Notes: a model not told the origin generated them from the letters alone. A stretch of DNA of 8,519 bases from an uncultured Porphyromonadaceae bacterium (GCA_947175225.1 CAMWLX010000131.1:1-8519); one strand, 5' to 3'; positions 1 through 7,052 are shown, numbered from the stretch's first letter. Made by a program: numbers and translations.

Positions 1-59
1 CTTATAAGCTTTATAAATAGATGTTATATTATAAGTAGACATTATGCCGAATCACTCAA

Positions 60-761
60 TTATTTGCCAAGGAATTCGCGGCAGCAACGCTCATAGGCGG
101 CTTTAGGATCCTCAGCTTTTGTGATGGGGCGTCCTACTACAATGTAGTCAGAGCCTATTTCACGAGCCTTTGCCGGTGTCATTACACGCACTTGGTCGTC
201 GGCTGCTGAGTCAGCAAATCGGATGCCCGGAGTGACGGTCACGAACTTGTCGCCACAAGCAATCTTTACGATTGAAGCTTCTCGGGGAGAGCAAACCACA
301 CCGTCAAGTCCCGACATCTGGGCATTCTTTGCGTAGCTTGCTACGACTGCATCCACTTCTCCCGGAATAAGGAGGTCTTCATTCATGAGTTCCTTGCTTG
401 TAGAGGTCAGCATAGTCACAGCTATAAGAAGAGGACGAGTGCCGTCAGGGCGAGTAAGACCTTCAATGGCTGCTTCCATCATTTTGTGGCCCCCAAAGGC
501 ATGGAGATTGGTCATATCTACATCGAGGTGGGAGAGTACCGACATTGCGCTCTTCACTGTATTTGGAATGTCGCAGAGCTTTAGGTCAAGAAATATCTTG
601 TGTCCTCTTTTCTTTATTTCCTTTATGATTTCCGGACCGGCAGCATAGAAAAGTTCCATACCTATCTTGACATAGGGCTTAGTGTCGCCGAAACGGTCAA
701 GAAACTCAAGGGTGGCTTCCATAGAAGGGAAGTCGCACGCTATGATCACATCTTTCGCCAT
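60..761 (-). CDS. pyrF: Orotidine 5'-phosphate decarboxylase (type 1, short form)
   Basis: This cytoplasmic TIM-barrel enzyme decarboxylates OMP to UMP, the last step of de novo pyrimidine synthesis. The product is 233 residues, the usual length for the type-1 family. The catalytic Lys-Asp-Lys-Asp set is visible as K32 in VKIG and D59, K61 and D64 in LDLKLCDIPNTV. The phosphate-gripping segments are VTPGIRF near 176-182, with R181, and VVGRPI near 208-213, with R211. The ATG start overlaps the end of the pyrK-pyrD frame by 16 nt (ATGGCGAAAGATGTGA), so translation is probably coupled and both genes are read from the promoter before pyrKD. No clear terminator lies in the 59 nt left of its stop. 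As I recall, many Bacteroides species use a longer type-2 PyrF of about 270 residues, so the short form is a little unexpected. Identity is very secure. Confidence 0.97.
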   Translation of the reverse strand: MAKDVIIACDFPSMEATLEFLDRFGDTKPYVKIGMELFYAAGPEIIKEIKKRGHKIFLDLKLCDIPNTVKSAMSVLSHLDVDMTNLHAFGGHKMMEAAIEGLTRPDGTRPLLIAVTMLTSTSKELMNEDLLIPGEVDAVVASYAKNAQMSGLDGVVCSPREASIVKIACGDKFVTVTPGIRFADSAADDQVRVMTPAKAREIGSDYIVVGRPITKAEDPKAAYERCCREFLGK

Positions 762-2455
762 GATATTCCTATTATGTCTTTTATATTGTTTATTTTAAGT
801 TTCTTCAATAAATTGGGAAGTTCTTCAGCTATTCTCTTGCACGCCAATGGGTCTACGAGATTGGCAGAGCCAATCTGCACTGCGCTTGCTCCGGCCATCA
901 TCATTTCTACTACATCTTCGGCACTTGAAACTCCGCCACATCCCATCACCGGAATGTTGACAGCCTGACATACCTGATATACCATCCTGACAGCTACAGG
1001 GAACACAGCAGGACCGGAGAAACCACCCATTCTGTTTGCAATCACCGGGCTACCGGTATTGATGTTGATGCGCATACCGAGAAGGGTGTTGATGAGTGTC
1101 AAGCCATCAGCACCTGCTGCTTCACATGCCTTCGCGATAGAAACGATGTCTGTTACATTAGGGGAAAGTTTAATGAAAACAGGCTTTTTGACAGCCGATT
1201 TCACCGCACGTGTCACTTCCGCTGCTTGTTCGGCAGAAGTACCGAAAGCCATGCCTCCGTTGTGTACGTTAGGGCAGCTTACATTGACCTCGATGATGTC
1301 TACCCCTTCACAAGCATCAGCCATCTTGCAAGCTTCTACATACTCTTCTATGGAGAATCCGCTTACATTAGCGATGATGCAACCTGAATATATCTTGCAA
1401 AGTTCAGGCACTTCATGGTTGTACACAGTTTCAGCTCCCGGATTCTGAAGCCCGACACTGTTGATCATGCCGTCGGGTGTTTCCGCAATCCTTGGTGTGA
1501 TATTTCCGAAGCGAGGATTAAGGGTTGTCCCCTTTATTGAAATTCCCCCAAGTATGTTTATGTCGTATATCTCTGCAAACTCTTGTCCGAACCCGAATGT
1601 TCCACTGGCAGGGACGAGAGGATTCTTAAGTTTGAATCCGCAAAGGTCTGTTTCAATTTCAGGTTCACCTTCCAGTTTGCGGTCGCGGGGTAGGGTAGGA
1701 GCCGGCGTTCCGTTTCCTTTGAATCCTTTCATCAAGACTGCATCGAAGACCGGACCATCCTTACATACTCGTTTGGGACCCCAAGGAGTTTCAATAGTGC
1801 ATCCCATGCAGGCTCCGAAGCCGCATCCCATACGCTCTTCCATGCTCACTTCTCCTATCTTGCAGTCAAGTTCCCTGCCAAGGGCTGAGAGCATGGGTAG
1901 AGGTCCGCAAGCATACCAAAAATCGAATCCTTGCATTTCGGGCTTGCGAATGGCATCAGTGACGAATCCTTTCACACCTGCCGATCCATCTACGGTAGCA
2001 ACTTCTATGTCAGCACCCAGCTTACGGAAATTATCAGCGTAGAATATTTCTTCAGCAGTGTTGAATCCTAATGCCACTTTCACCTTTTTGCCATCGGCAA
2101 TGAGTTTGCGGGCAAGTAGATAGAGTGGGGGTACACCCACTCCGCCGCCTGCAAGAAGAGCGGTTCCCTTGCAGCGGGAAGTGTCAAAACCTTTGCCAAG
2201 ACCTGTCAGCAGGTCGAGTTCCATTCCGGGAGCCATTTCTGCCATGGCCTCAGTGCCCTTGCCAACAATTTTGAAAACAAGAGTCAATTTATTCCCTTCA
2301 ATGTCGCAAACGGAAATCGGACGGCGTAGATATAATCCGGGTATGGATATCTCCACAAACTGACCCGGCATAGTGAAAGCCGAGCAGTCGCCGCGAAGAG
2401 TCATTTCAAAGACTGTTTCCGTCAGTCTTGTTATGCTTGTTATTTCAAATTTCAT
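746..2455 (-). CDS. pyrKD: PyrK-PyrD fusion: NAD-dependent dihydroorotate dehydrogenase B, electron transfer plus catalytic domains
   Basis: One 569-residue frame joins what are normally two subunits of class 1B dihydroorotate dehydrogenase, which oxidises dihydroorotate to orotate and passes electrons through FMN, 2Fe-2S and FAD to NAD+. The PyrK part (about 1-243) has an FAD segment LRRPISV (43-49), a nucleotide-binding GGGVGVPP (103-110), CGP (183-185) and a 2Fe-2S cysteine set C211, C216, C219, C231. The PyrD part (about 268-569) has KNPLVPASGTFG, the loop NSVGLQNPG, the class-1B catalytic cysteine C394 in NVSCPNVHNGG, K428 in FIKLSPN, and FMN-phosphate segments GCGGVSS and QIGSANL. A Pro- and charge-rich linker lies near 246-267. 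No Met occurs between M242 and M330, so a separate ATG-started PyrD is not evident. I chose the ATG at 2455; an upstream TTG at 2494 would add 13 residues lying under the promoter. The gene overlaps pyrF by 16 nt. A wrong base in the assembly could imitate a fusion, but the frame shows no break. Confidence 0.95.
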   Translation of the reverse strand: MKFEITSITRLTETVFEMTLRGDCSAFTMPGQFVEISIPGLYLRRPISVCDIEGNKLTLVFKIVGKGTEAMAEMAPGMELDLLTGLGKGFDTSRCKGTALLAGGGVGVPPLYLLARKLIADGKKVKVALGFNTAEEIFYADNFRKLGADIEVATVDGSAGVKGFVTDAIRKPEMQGFDFWYACGPLPMLSALGRELDCKIGEVSMEERMGCGFGACMGCTIETPWGPKRVCKDGPVFDAVLMKGFKGNGTPAPTLPRDRKLEGEPEIETDLCGFKLKNPLVPASGTFGFGQEFAEIYDINILGGISIKGTTLNPRFGNITPRIAETPDGMINSVGLQNPGAETVYNHEVPELCKIYSGCIIANVSGFSIEEYVEACKMADACEGVDIIEVNVSCPNVHNGGMAFGTSAEQAAEVTRAVKSAVKKPVFIKLSPNVTDIVSIAKACEAAGADGLTLINTLLGMRININTGSPVIANRMGGFSGPAVFPVAVRMVYQVCQAVNIPVMGCGGVSSAEDVVEMMMAGASAVQIGSANLVDPLACKRIAEELPNLLKKLKINNIKDIIGISWRKM

Positions 2456-2476
2456 ATCTATTAAGCGTTCTGTCTC

Positions 2477-2508
2477 CAAAATTAGCAAAAGCAAGTGGAA
2501 AATCCAAA
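2477..2508 (-). promoter_or_regulatory. Bacteroides-type promoter for pyrKD-pyrF
   Basis: On the minus strand the -33-like box TTTG (2508-2505) is followed after exactly 20 bp by TAATTTTG (2484-2477). This fits the Bacteroidota primary-sigma consensus TTTG, about 20 bp, TAnnTTTG in every specified base. Transcription would start roughly at 2468-2472, giving a leader of only about 13-17 nt before the ATG at 2455, with no Shine-Dalgarno sequence. This site makes pyrKD-pyrF a unit that can be transcribed separately from pyrC-carAB, and it argues against the upstream TTG start at 2494, which lies between the two boxes. The call rests on motif match only. Confidence 0.68.
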
Positions 2509-2517
2509 TATTTACTT

Positions 2518-2606
2518 AGAATTTTGAATTTAGAATGATGGATTTGCCCAACTCTTAAGTGACTCTTAAAAACTCAAAAGCCAAAAAATTCTAAATTCTA
2601 AATTCT
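2518..2606. repeat. Imperfect inverted repeat, 19-nt arms, in the carB-pyrKD spacer
   Basis: The arm at 2518-2536 (AGAATTTTGAATTTAGAAT) pairs with 2588-2606 at 18 of 19 positions, around a 51-nt loop. The right arm is the start of the heptad array, and the left arm is made of the same heptads in opposite orientation (TAGAATT, TTGAATT, TAGAATG). In carB transcripts this would form a long, almost purely A-U hairpin. It ends 9 bp before the -33 box of the pyrKD promoter. No U-tract follows it, so it is not a canonical intrinsic terminator. It may still protect or process the carB 3' end; that role is inference. Confidence 0.75.
2551..2569 (-). repeat. Pair of 8-bp direct repeats, TTAAGAGT, spaced 11 bp
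   Basis: On the minus strand TTAAGAGT occurs twice, at 2569-2562 and 2558-2551, separated by 3 bp. The 11-bp register is close to one DNA helical turn. The pair sits in the loop of the surrounding inverted repeat and 42 bp upstream of the -33 box of the pyrKD promoter, where an activator might bind. Nothing else supports regulation, and chance is possible in such AT-rich DNA. Confidence 0.35.
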
Positions 2607-2681
2607 CAATTCTCAATTCTCAATTCACAATTCTCAATTCTCAATTCACAATTCTCAATTCACAATTCACAATTCAAAATT
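2587..2681. repeat. 7-bp tandem repeat array, 13 copies, abutting the carB stop
   Basis: Thirteen uninterrupted heptads of consensus AATTC(T/A)(C/A) run from 2587 to 2677, followed by a partial AATT. The variation is confined to the last two positions: two AATTCTA copies at the outer end, then a mix of AATTCTC and AATTCAC, and finally AATTCAA. On the sense strand the units read GTGAATT, GAGAATT and TAGAATT. The array runs into the first two plus-strand bases of the carB stop codon, so it begins at once in the carB 3' UTR. Because 7 is not a multiple of 3, the GTGAATT units put a stop in each sense-strand frame. Copy number is likely to vary by slippage; that is inference. Confidence 0.9.
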
Positions 2682-5600
2682 ATCGGCTGATCATCCCATT
2701 CCCTTTGCGGCCATATTCGGCATCTATGGTGGAGACTCCCATTGTGATTTCTTCGAGTACATCGAGAAGAACTCTGACTGTCTCGAGGGCAGTGAAGATG
2801 GTCACGTTATTTTCTATGGCAATACGTCGGATGTCATAGCCGTCAAGACGGGTATTGTGTTGGTTGACGTCGATTGTGTTGATGACATAGCTGACGTGTC
2901 CTTGTCTCAATGAGCGTTCGATATCTTTGCTTCCTTCACTGAATTTGCCTAACGTGCGGCAACGTATGCCATGATCTTTCAAGTATTTTGCAGTTCCTCT
3001 GGTAGCTTCAACATTGAATCCCAAATCATAGAACCTTCGGATCAGTGGCAAAGCTCTCTCTTTGTCAGCATCCGATACTGTCACGAGGAGGGTGCCATAG
3101 TTGAGTACCTGCATTCCTGAAGCTTGAAGCGACTTGTAGAGAGCGCGTGTCAACATATCGTCATAGCCGATAGCTTCGCCGGTAGATTTCATTTCAGGGG
3201 AGAGGTATGAATCCACACCTTTGATCTTGGAGAAGGAGAAAGCCGGGGTTTTGACAAACCATCTCTTGCGGTCAGGATAGAGAGTCATTTCATAGCCTTG
3301 GCTCTTCAAGCTCTCTCCCAGCATTACCTTTGAGGCAATTTTCGCCATTGGAACTCCTGTAGATTTAGATAGGAATGGAACTGTGCGGGAACTACGCGGA
3401 TTTACTTCAATCACATAGACATTGTCATTCTTGTCTACAATAAACTGGATGTTATAGAGGCCAATGATGCCGATTGCCTTACCTAAGCGTACTGTATAGT
3501 CTACAATAGTTTCCCTTACTTTATCGCTGACGCTGAAGGTTGGATAGACTGAAATGGAGTCTCCTGAATGGATACCTGTCTTTTCTACGTGCTCCATAAT
3601 GCCGGGAATCAGCACGTCAGTCCCGTCGCATATGGCATCCACCTCGAGTTCCTTGCCCATTATGTATTTATCCACGAGCACAGGGCTATTGTCGGATATA
3701 TCCACGGCATTTTGTAGATAATGGCGAAGTGCTTGCTCATTGCCGACAATCTGCATGGCGCGTCCACCGAGCACGAAACTTGGGCGCACCAAAACAGGAT
3801 AACCGATTCTTTCAGCAGCTTTCACGCCGCTTTCGATGTCAGTGACTGCCTCTGCATCGGGTTGTGGTATTCCCGTTTCTCGCATGATACGCTCAAAGTG
3901 TTTGCGGTCTTCAGCGCGGTCGATTGCTTCAAGACCGGTGCCTATGATATTCACTCCCCTTTCGGCAAGCGGGGCAGCGAGGTTGATTGCTGTCTGGCCT
4001 CCGAGTGTCACCACTACGCCTTCAGGCTTTTCGAGATTCACGACGTTCATAACGTCTTCTACTGTGAGAGGCTCGAAATAGAGTTTGTCTGAAATGCTGT
4101 AGTCTGTAGATACGGTTTCCGGATTATTGTTTATGATGATTGCCTCATAGCCTTGTTCTCGGATAGTCTGGATGGCATGGACGGTAGAATAGTCGAATTC
4201 CACACCCTGACCGATTCTGATCGGACCGCTTCCAAGCACAAGGATTTTCTTACGGTCGCTTACTGCAGATTCGTTTTCCTCCTCGTAGGTGGAGTAGAAG
4301 TAAGGCACGTATGAATCGAATTCGCCCGAGCAAGTATCTATCATCTTATAGACGGGGATGATGCCGAGAGATTCCCTCATTTCGCATATGTCGGTCTCTG
4401 TGCGGCGACGGAGTTTGGCAATATATCGGTCGCTGAAGCCCATCCGTTTTGCTTCTTTCAGTAGGTTGGTATCAAGAGTCTCTGCATTCTGGATTTCCCA
4501 TTCCATCTTGATGATGTTGTTGAGCTTTTCAAGGAAGAAAAGGTCGATGCCTGTTTTATCATAGATGTGCCAAAGGGCTACCTTGCGTCTAAGCAGTTGG
4601 GCTATTGCAAGAAGTCTGTCATCACGTCCCTCTTTGATATAATTGAGGATTTCCTCAGTGGGCATCTTCTCAAATTTCTTTGAATAAAGATGGTCTATTC
4701 CTGTTTCCAGAGATCGGATACCTTTCAGAAGGGATTCCTCAAATGTCCTGCCGACACTCATGATTTCTCCGGTAGCTTTCATCTGAGTTCCGAGTCGGTT
4801 GGAAGCCTCGCTGAATTTATCGAAGGGGAAACGTGCTATCTTGGTGACTACATAGTCGAGAGCCGGTTCGAAGCTTGCCGGGGTATTGGCAATTTGTATT
4901 TCGTCGAGAGTCATTCCCACGGCAATCTTTGCGCTTACGCGGGCGATTGGATAGCCTGTAGCTTTTGAAGCTAAGGCTGAGCTGCGGGAAACTCGTGGAT
5001 TGACCTCTATTATATAATAGTTGAAGGAGAGAGGGTCAAGGGCAAACTGCACATTGCAGCCTCCTTCTATTTCGAGAGCACGGATAAGTTTAAGAGCAGA
5101 GTCGCGCAGCAACTGATATTCTTTGTTGGTAAGGGTCTGGCTTGGAGCTACTACAACAGAGTCACCCGTGTGCACACCTACAGGGTCAACGTTTTCCATG
5201 TTGCAGATGGTGATTGCAGTGTCGTTGCTGTCTCGCATCACTTCATACTCTATCTCCTTATAGCCTTTGATTGATTTTTCTACGAGCACTTGATTCACCG
5301 GTGAGAGTGCCAATGCATTGCGCATCAACTCGCGCAGTTCTTCCTCATTGTCTGCAAAGCCCCCTCCGGTGCCACCAAGTGTGAATGCCGGACGCAGCAC
5401 TACAGGATATCCGATTTTTTCAGCAACTTTTACTCCTTCCTCAATGCTATTGACTATCTCTGATGGAAGCACCGGCTCCCCAAGGCTGAGGCAAAGTTCT
5501 TTGAAGAGTTCACGGTCTTCAGCCTGCTCTATGCTTTTGAAAGATGTGCCGAGAATTTCCACGCCACATTCGTCGAGAATACCTTTCTTTGCCAATTGCA

Positions 5601-5898
5601 CCGCAAGGTTGAGTCCTGTCTGTCCTCCAAGTCCCGGCACGATTGCGTCCGGACGTTCGAAACGTATGATTTTGGCTACATATTCCAGTTTAAGGGGTTC
5701 CATATAGACCTTGTCGGCTATCCCTGTGTCTGTCATTATAGTGGCCGGGTTTGAGTTGACAAGCACCACTTCATATCCTTCCTCCTTCAGAGCAAGACAA
5801 GCTTGTGTGCCGGCATAGTCGAATTCTGCAGCCTGTCCGATGACGATAGGGCCTGAACCAATCACCATCACTTTCTTTATATCTTTTCTCTTAGGCAT
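2680..5898 (-). CDS. carB: Carbamoyl-phosphate synthase, large (ammonia-using) subunit
   Basis: CarB makes carbamoyl phosphate from bicarbonate, two ATP and ammonia delivered by CarA, feeding pyrimidine and arginine synthesis. The 1072-residue product is full length. The first synthetase half (about 1-400) has VIGSGPIVIGQ (12-22), the ATP-grasp segment YPVVLRPAFTLGGTGGG (164-180) and EVNPRVSRSSALASK (298-312). An oligomerisation region spans about 403-548. The second half (about 549-934) repeats the pattern with VLGSGPIRIGQ (554-564), YPVLVRPSFVLGG (700-712) and EVNPRSSRTVPFLSK (831-845). The C-terminal MGS-like allosteric domain (about 935-1072) keeps DKER (944-947), ATRGTA (965-970) and GKFSEG (984-989), positions that bind UMP in the E. 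coli enzyme, which fits feedback by the pathway end product. I chose the ATG at 5898, which overlaps the carA stop by 8 nt; an upstream in-frame ATG at 5985 would add 29 unrelated residues inside carA. The context points to a pyrimidine role. Confidence 0.97.
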   Translation of the reverse strand: MPKRKDIKKVMVIGSGPIVIGQAAEFDYAGTQACLALKEEGYEVVLVNSNPATIMTDTGIADKVYMEPLKLEYVAKIIRFERPDAIVPGLGGQTGLNLAVQLAKKGILDECGVEILGTSFKSIEQAEDRELFKELCLSLGEPVLPSEIVNSIEEGVKVAEKIGYPVVLRPAFTLGGTGGGFADNEEELRELMRNALALSPVNQVLVEKSIKGYKEIEYEVMRDSNDTAITICNMENVDPVGVHTGDSVVVAPSQTLTNKEYQLLRDSALKLIRALEIEGGCNVQFALDPLSFNYYIIEVNPRVSRSSALASKATGYPIARVSAKIAVGMTLDEIQIANTPASFEPALDYVVTKIARFPFDKFSEASNRLGTQMKATGEIMSVGRTFEESLLKGIRSLETGIDHLYSKKFEKMPTEEILNYIKEGRDDRLLAIAQLLRRKVALWHIYDKTGIDLFFLEKLNNIIKMEWEIQNAETLDTNLLKEAKRMGFSDRYIAKLRRRTETDICEMRESLGIIPVYKMIDTCSGEFDSYVPYFYSTYEEENESAVSDRKKILVLGSGPIRIGQGVEFDYSTVHAIQTIREQGYEAIIINNNPETVSTDYSISDKLYFEPLTVEDVMNVVNLEKPEGVVVTLGGQTAINLAAPLAERGVNIIGTGLEAIDRAEDRKHFERIMRETGIPQPDAEAVTDIESGVKAAERIGYPVLVRPSFVLGGRAMQIVGNEQALRHYLQNAVDISDNSPVLVDKYIMGKELEVDAICDGTDVLIPGIMEHVEKTGIHSGDSISVYPTFSVSDKVRETIVDYTVRLGKAIGIIGLYNIQFIVDKNDNVYVIEVNPRSSRTVPFLSKSTGVPMAKIASKVMLGESLKSQGYEMTLYPDRKRWFVKTPAFSFSKIKGVDSYLSPEMKSTGEAIGYDDMLTRALYKSLQASGMQVLNYGTLLVTVSDADKERALPLIRRFYDLGFNVEATRGTAKYLKDHGIRCRTLGKFSEGSKDIERSLRQGHVSYVINTIDVNQHNTRLDGYDIRRIAIENNVTIFTALETVRVLLDVLEEITMGVSTIDAEYGRKGNGMISR

Positions 5899-7000
5899 GG
5901 CGCACCTCTCTTTCTTTTTTGTGTTCCTCCATTTCGCGGATAAAAACGTCGAAGAGATAACCGCTGTCTTGTGGACCGGGAGCACTCTCCGGATGATATT
6001 GAACTGAAAATATATGTTCCTCCTTGTTTCTTACCCCTTCTACGGTGCCGTCGAGAAGGTTGAGATGTGTGATCTCAAGGTCTGTATCCCTTATGCTTTC
6101 GGGGCGCACTGCGTAATTATGATTTTGTGAAGTTATTTCAATCTTCCCTGTCAGCATATTTTTCACCGGATGATTCGCACCTCTATGTCCAAATTTCAGT
6201 TTGTAGGTCTTAGCACCGAAAGCCAAAGATATGATTTGATGGCCAAGACATATCCCGAATATTGGGAGTTTACCACGCAGTTTCTTTACAAGATTCCTGA
6301 CTTCCGGCACATCTTCCGGGTCGCCGGGACCATTGGATATGAAGATGCCATCCGGTTTGAAAGCCATGATCTGCTCGGCATCCATGTTATAAGGAACAAT
6401 GATGACGTTGCATCCACGCTTATTGAGAGAGCGGATGATGTTGAATTTGATTCCGCAGTCTATTGCAACGACATTGAATTTCTGGTTTGGAGTGCGTGAG
6501 AACCAGCGTTTCTTGCAGCTGACTTTTGCCACAACCTTTTTGTCTATGGGGGTGTCGGCAATAAGTTTTAGGGCTTCTTCAATTGGAGTGTCTACCGGAA
6601 CAATGGCAGCTCGCATACATCCTTCATCGCGGATGATGCGTGCAAGGCGGCGAGTGTCGATGCCGCTGATAGCCGGTATGTTGGCTTCTTCGAGGGTTTC
6701 GGTCATTGTCTTGGTGTATCGGAAGTTGGAGGGTGATTCGCAACATTCGCGCATCGCCATGCCTCCGATTGTCGGAGCTTTGGTCTCGAAGTCATCGTCT
6801 GTGATTCCGTAGTTTCCTATTAGAGGATATGTCATCACTACAATCTGATTCGTGTAGGAGGGATCGGAAAGAATTTCCTGATAGCCTACCATAGAAGTGT
6901 TGAAGACGACTTCCCCGACAATGCTGCGACGTGCGCCGCAACTTTGTCCCGGAAATTCGAGACTGTTTTCCAATACGAGTTTTACGTCTGCGTCTTTCAT
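5891..7000 (-). CDS. carA: Carbamoyl-phosphate synthase, small (glutamine amidotransferase) subunit
   Basis: CarA hydrolyses glutamine and passes ammonia to CarB. The 369-residue product has the expected two parts: an N-terminal CPSase small-chain domain (about 1-150, with EVVFNTSMVGYQEILSDPSY at 30-49) and a class I glutamine amidotransferase domain (about 175-355). The triad is visible as C251 in FGICLGHQ and H336 and E338 in QYHPES. ISNGPGDPED (221-230) and SQNHNYAV (291-298) are further family signatures. I chose the ATG at 7000, giving MKDADVKLVLENS, because family members begin just before this strand. An in-frame ATG at 7024 would add MNYALCIK, encoded entirely by a 7-bp repeat. The stop overlaps the carB start by 8 nt (ATGCCTAA), the usual coupling of these subunits. 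No Shine-Dalgarno sequence is seen before the start. Confidence 0.97.
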   Translation of the reverse strand: MKDADVKLVLENSLEFPGQSCGARRSIVGEVVFNTSMVGYQEILSDPSYTNQIVVMTYPLIGNYGITDDDFETKAPTIGGMAMRECCESPSNFRYTKTMTETLEEANIPAISGIDTRRLARIIRDEGCMRAAIVPVDTPIEEALKLIADTPIDKKVVAKVSCKKRWFSRTPNQKFNVVAIDCGIKFNIIRSLNKRGCNVIIVPYNMDAEQIMAFKPDGIFISNGPGDPEDVPEVRNLVKKLRGKLPIFGICLGHQIISLAFGAKTYKLKFGHRGANHPVKNMLTGKIEITSQNHNYAVRPESIRDTDLEITHLNLLDGTVEGVRNKEEHIFSVQYHPESAPGPQDSGYLFDVFIREMEEHKKEREVRHA

Positions 7001-7002
7001 TT

Positions 7003-7030
7003 TAATGCATAATGCATAATTCATAATTGA
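7003..7030. repeat. Four-copy 7-bp repeat just upstream of the carA start
   Basis: Four heptads, TAATGCA, TAATGCA, TAATTCA and TAATTGA, lie 2 bp upstream of the chosen carA ATG. On the sense strand the units place ATG triplets at 7024, 7017 and 7010, each 7 nt apart and therefore in three different frames, before the ATG at 7000. Only the ATG at 7024 is in frame with carA. The 7-bp period and AATT-like core recall the larger array after carB, although the unit sequence differs. Confidence 0.75.
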
Positions 7031-7033
7031 ATG

Positions 7034-7052
7034 TCGCTGAAAAAGTCAGCGA
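7034..7052. other. Perfect 7-bp hairpin in the pyrC-carA spacer
   Basis: TCGCTGA (7034-7040) and TCAGCGA (7046-7052) are perfect inverted copies around a 5-nt loop, AAAAG on plus and CUUUU in the transcript. It lies 58 nt after the pyrC stop and 33 nt before the carA start. No U-tract follows on the minus strand, so it is unlikely to be a strong intrinsic terminator. It could tune readthrough or message stability between pyrC and carA, or be a protein-binding palindrome; the sequence does not decide. Confidence 0.55.

Noticed and set aside
1..59. Possible terminator or promoter at the left edge, including TTATATTATAA and CTTATAAG palindromes
   Set aside because: The palindromes are short and purely A-T, with no G-C stem and no U-tract on the minus strand, and the stretch is too short to judge.
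1461..2042. A 193-codon plus-strand open frame opposite the PyrK-PyrD fusion
   Set aside because: It is antisense to the linker and PyrK coding region, has no motif and no promoter or start signal, and is best seen as a shadow frame.
2456..2494. Longer PyrK-PyrD start at a TTG codon
   Set aside because: The added 13 residues overlap the -7 box of the predicted promoter, and the ATG at 2455 starts exactly at the first PyrK strand.
2587..2681. CRISPR array
   Set aside because: The units are 7 bp with no spacers between them; this is a simple tandem repeat and no cas gene is present.
5899..5985. Longer CarB start adding 29 residues
   Set aside because: The added residues are inside the carA gene, do not resemble any CarB N-terminus, and the ATG at 5898 gives the standard 8-nt carA-carB overlap and family length.
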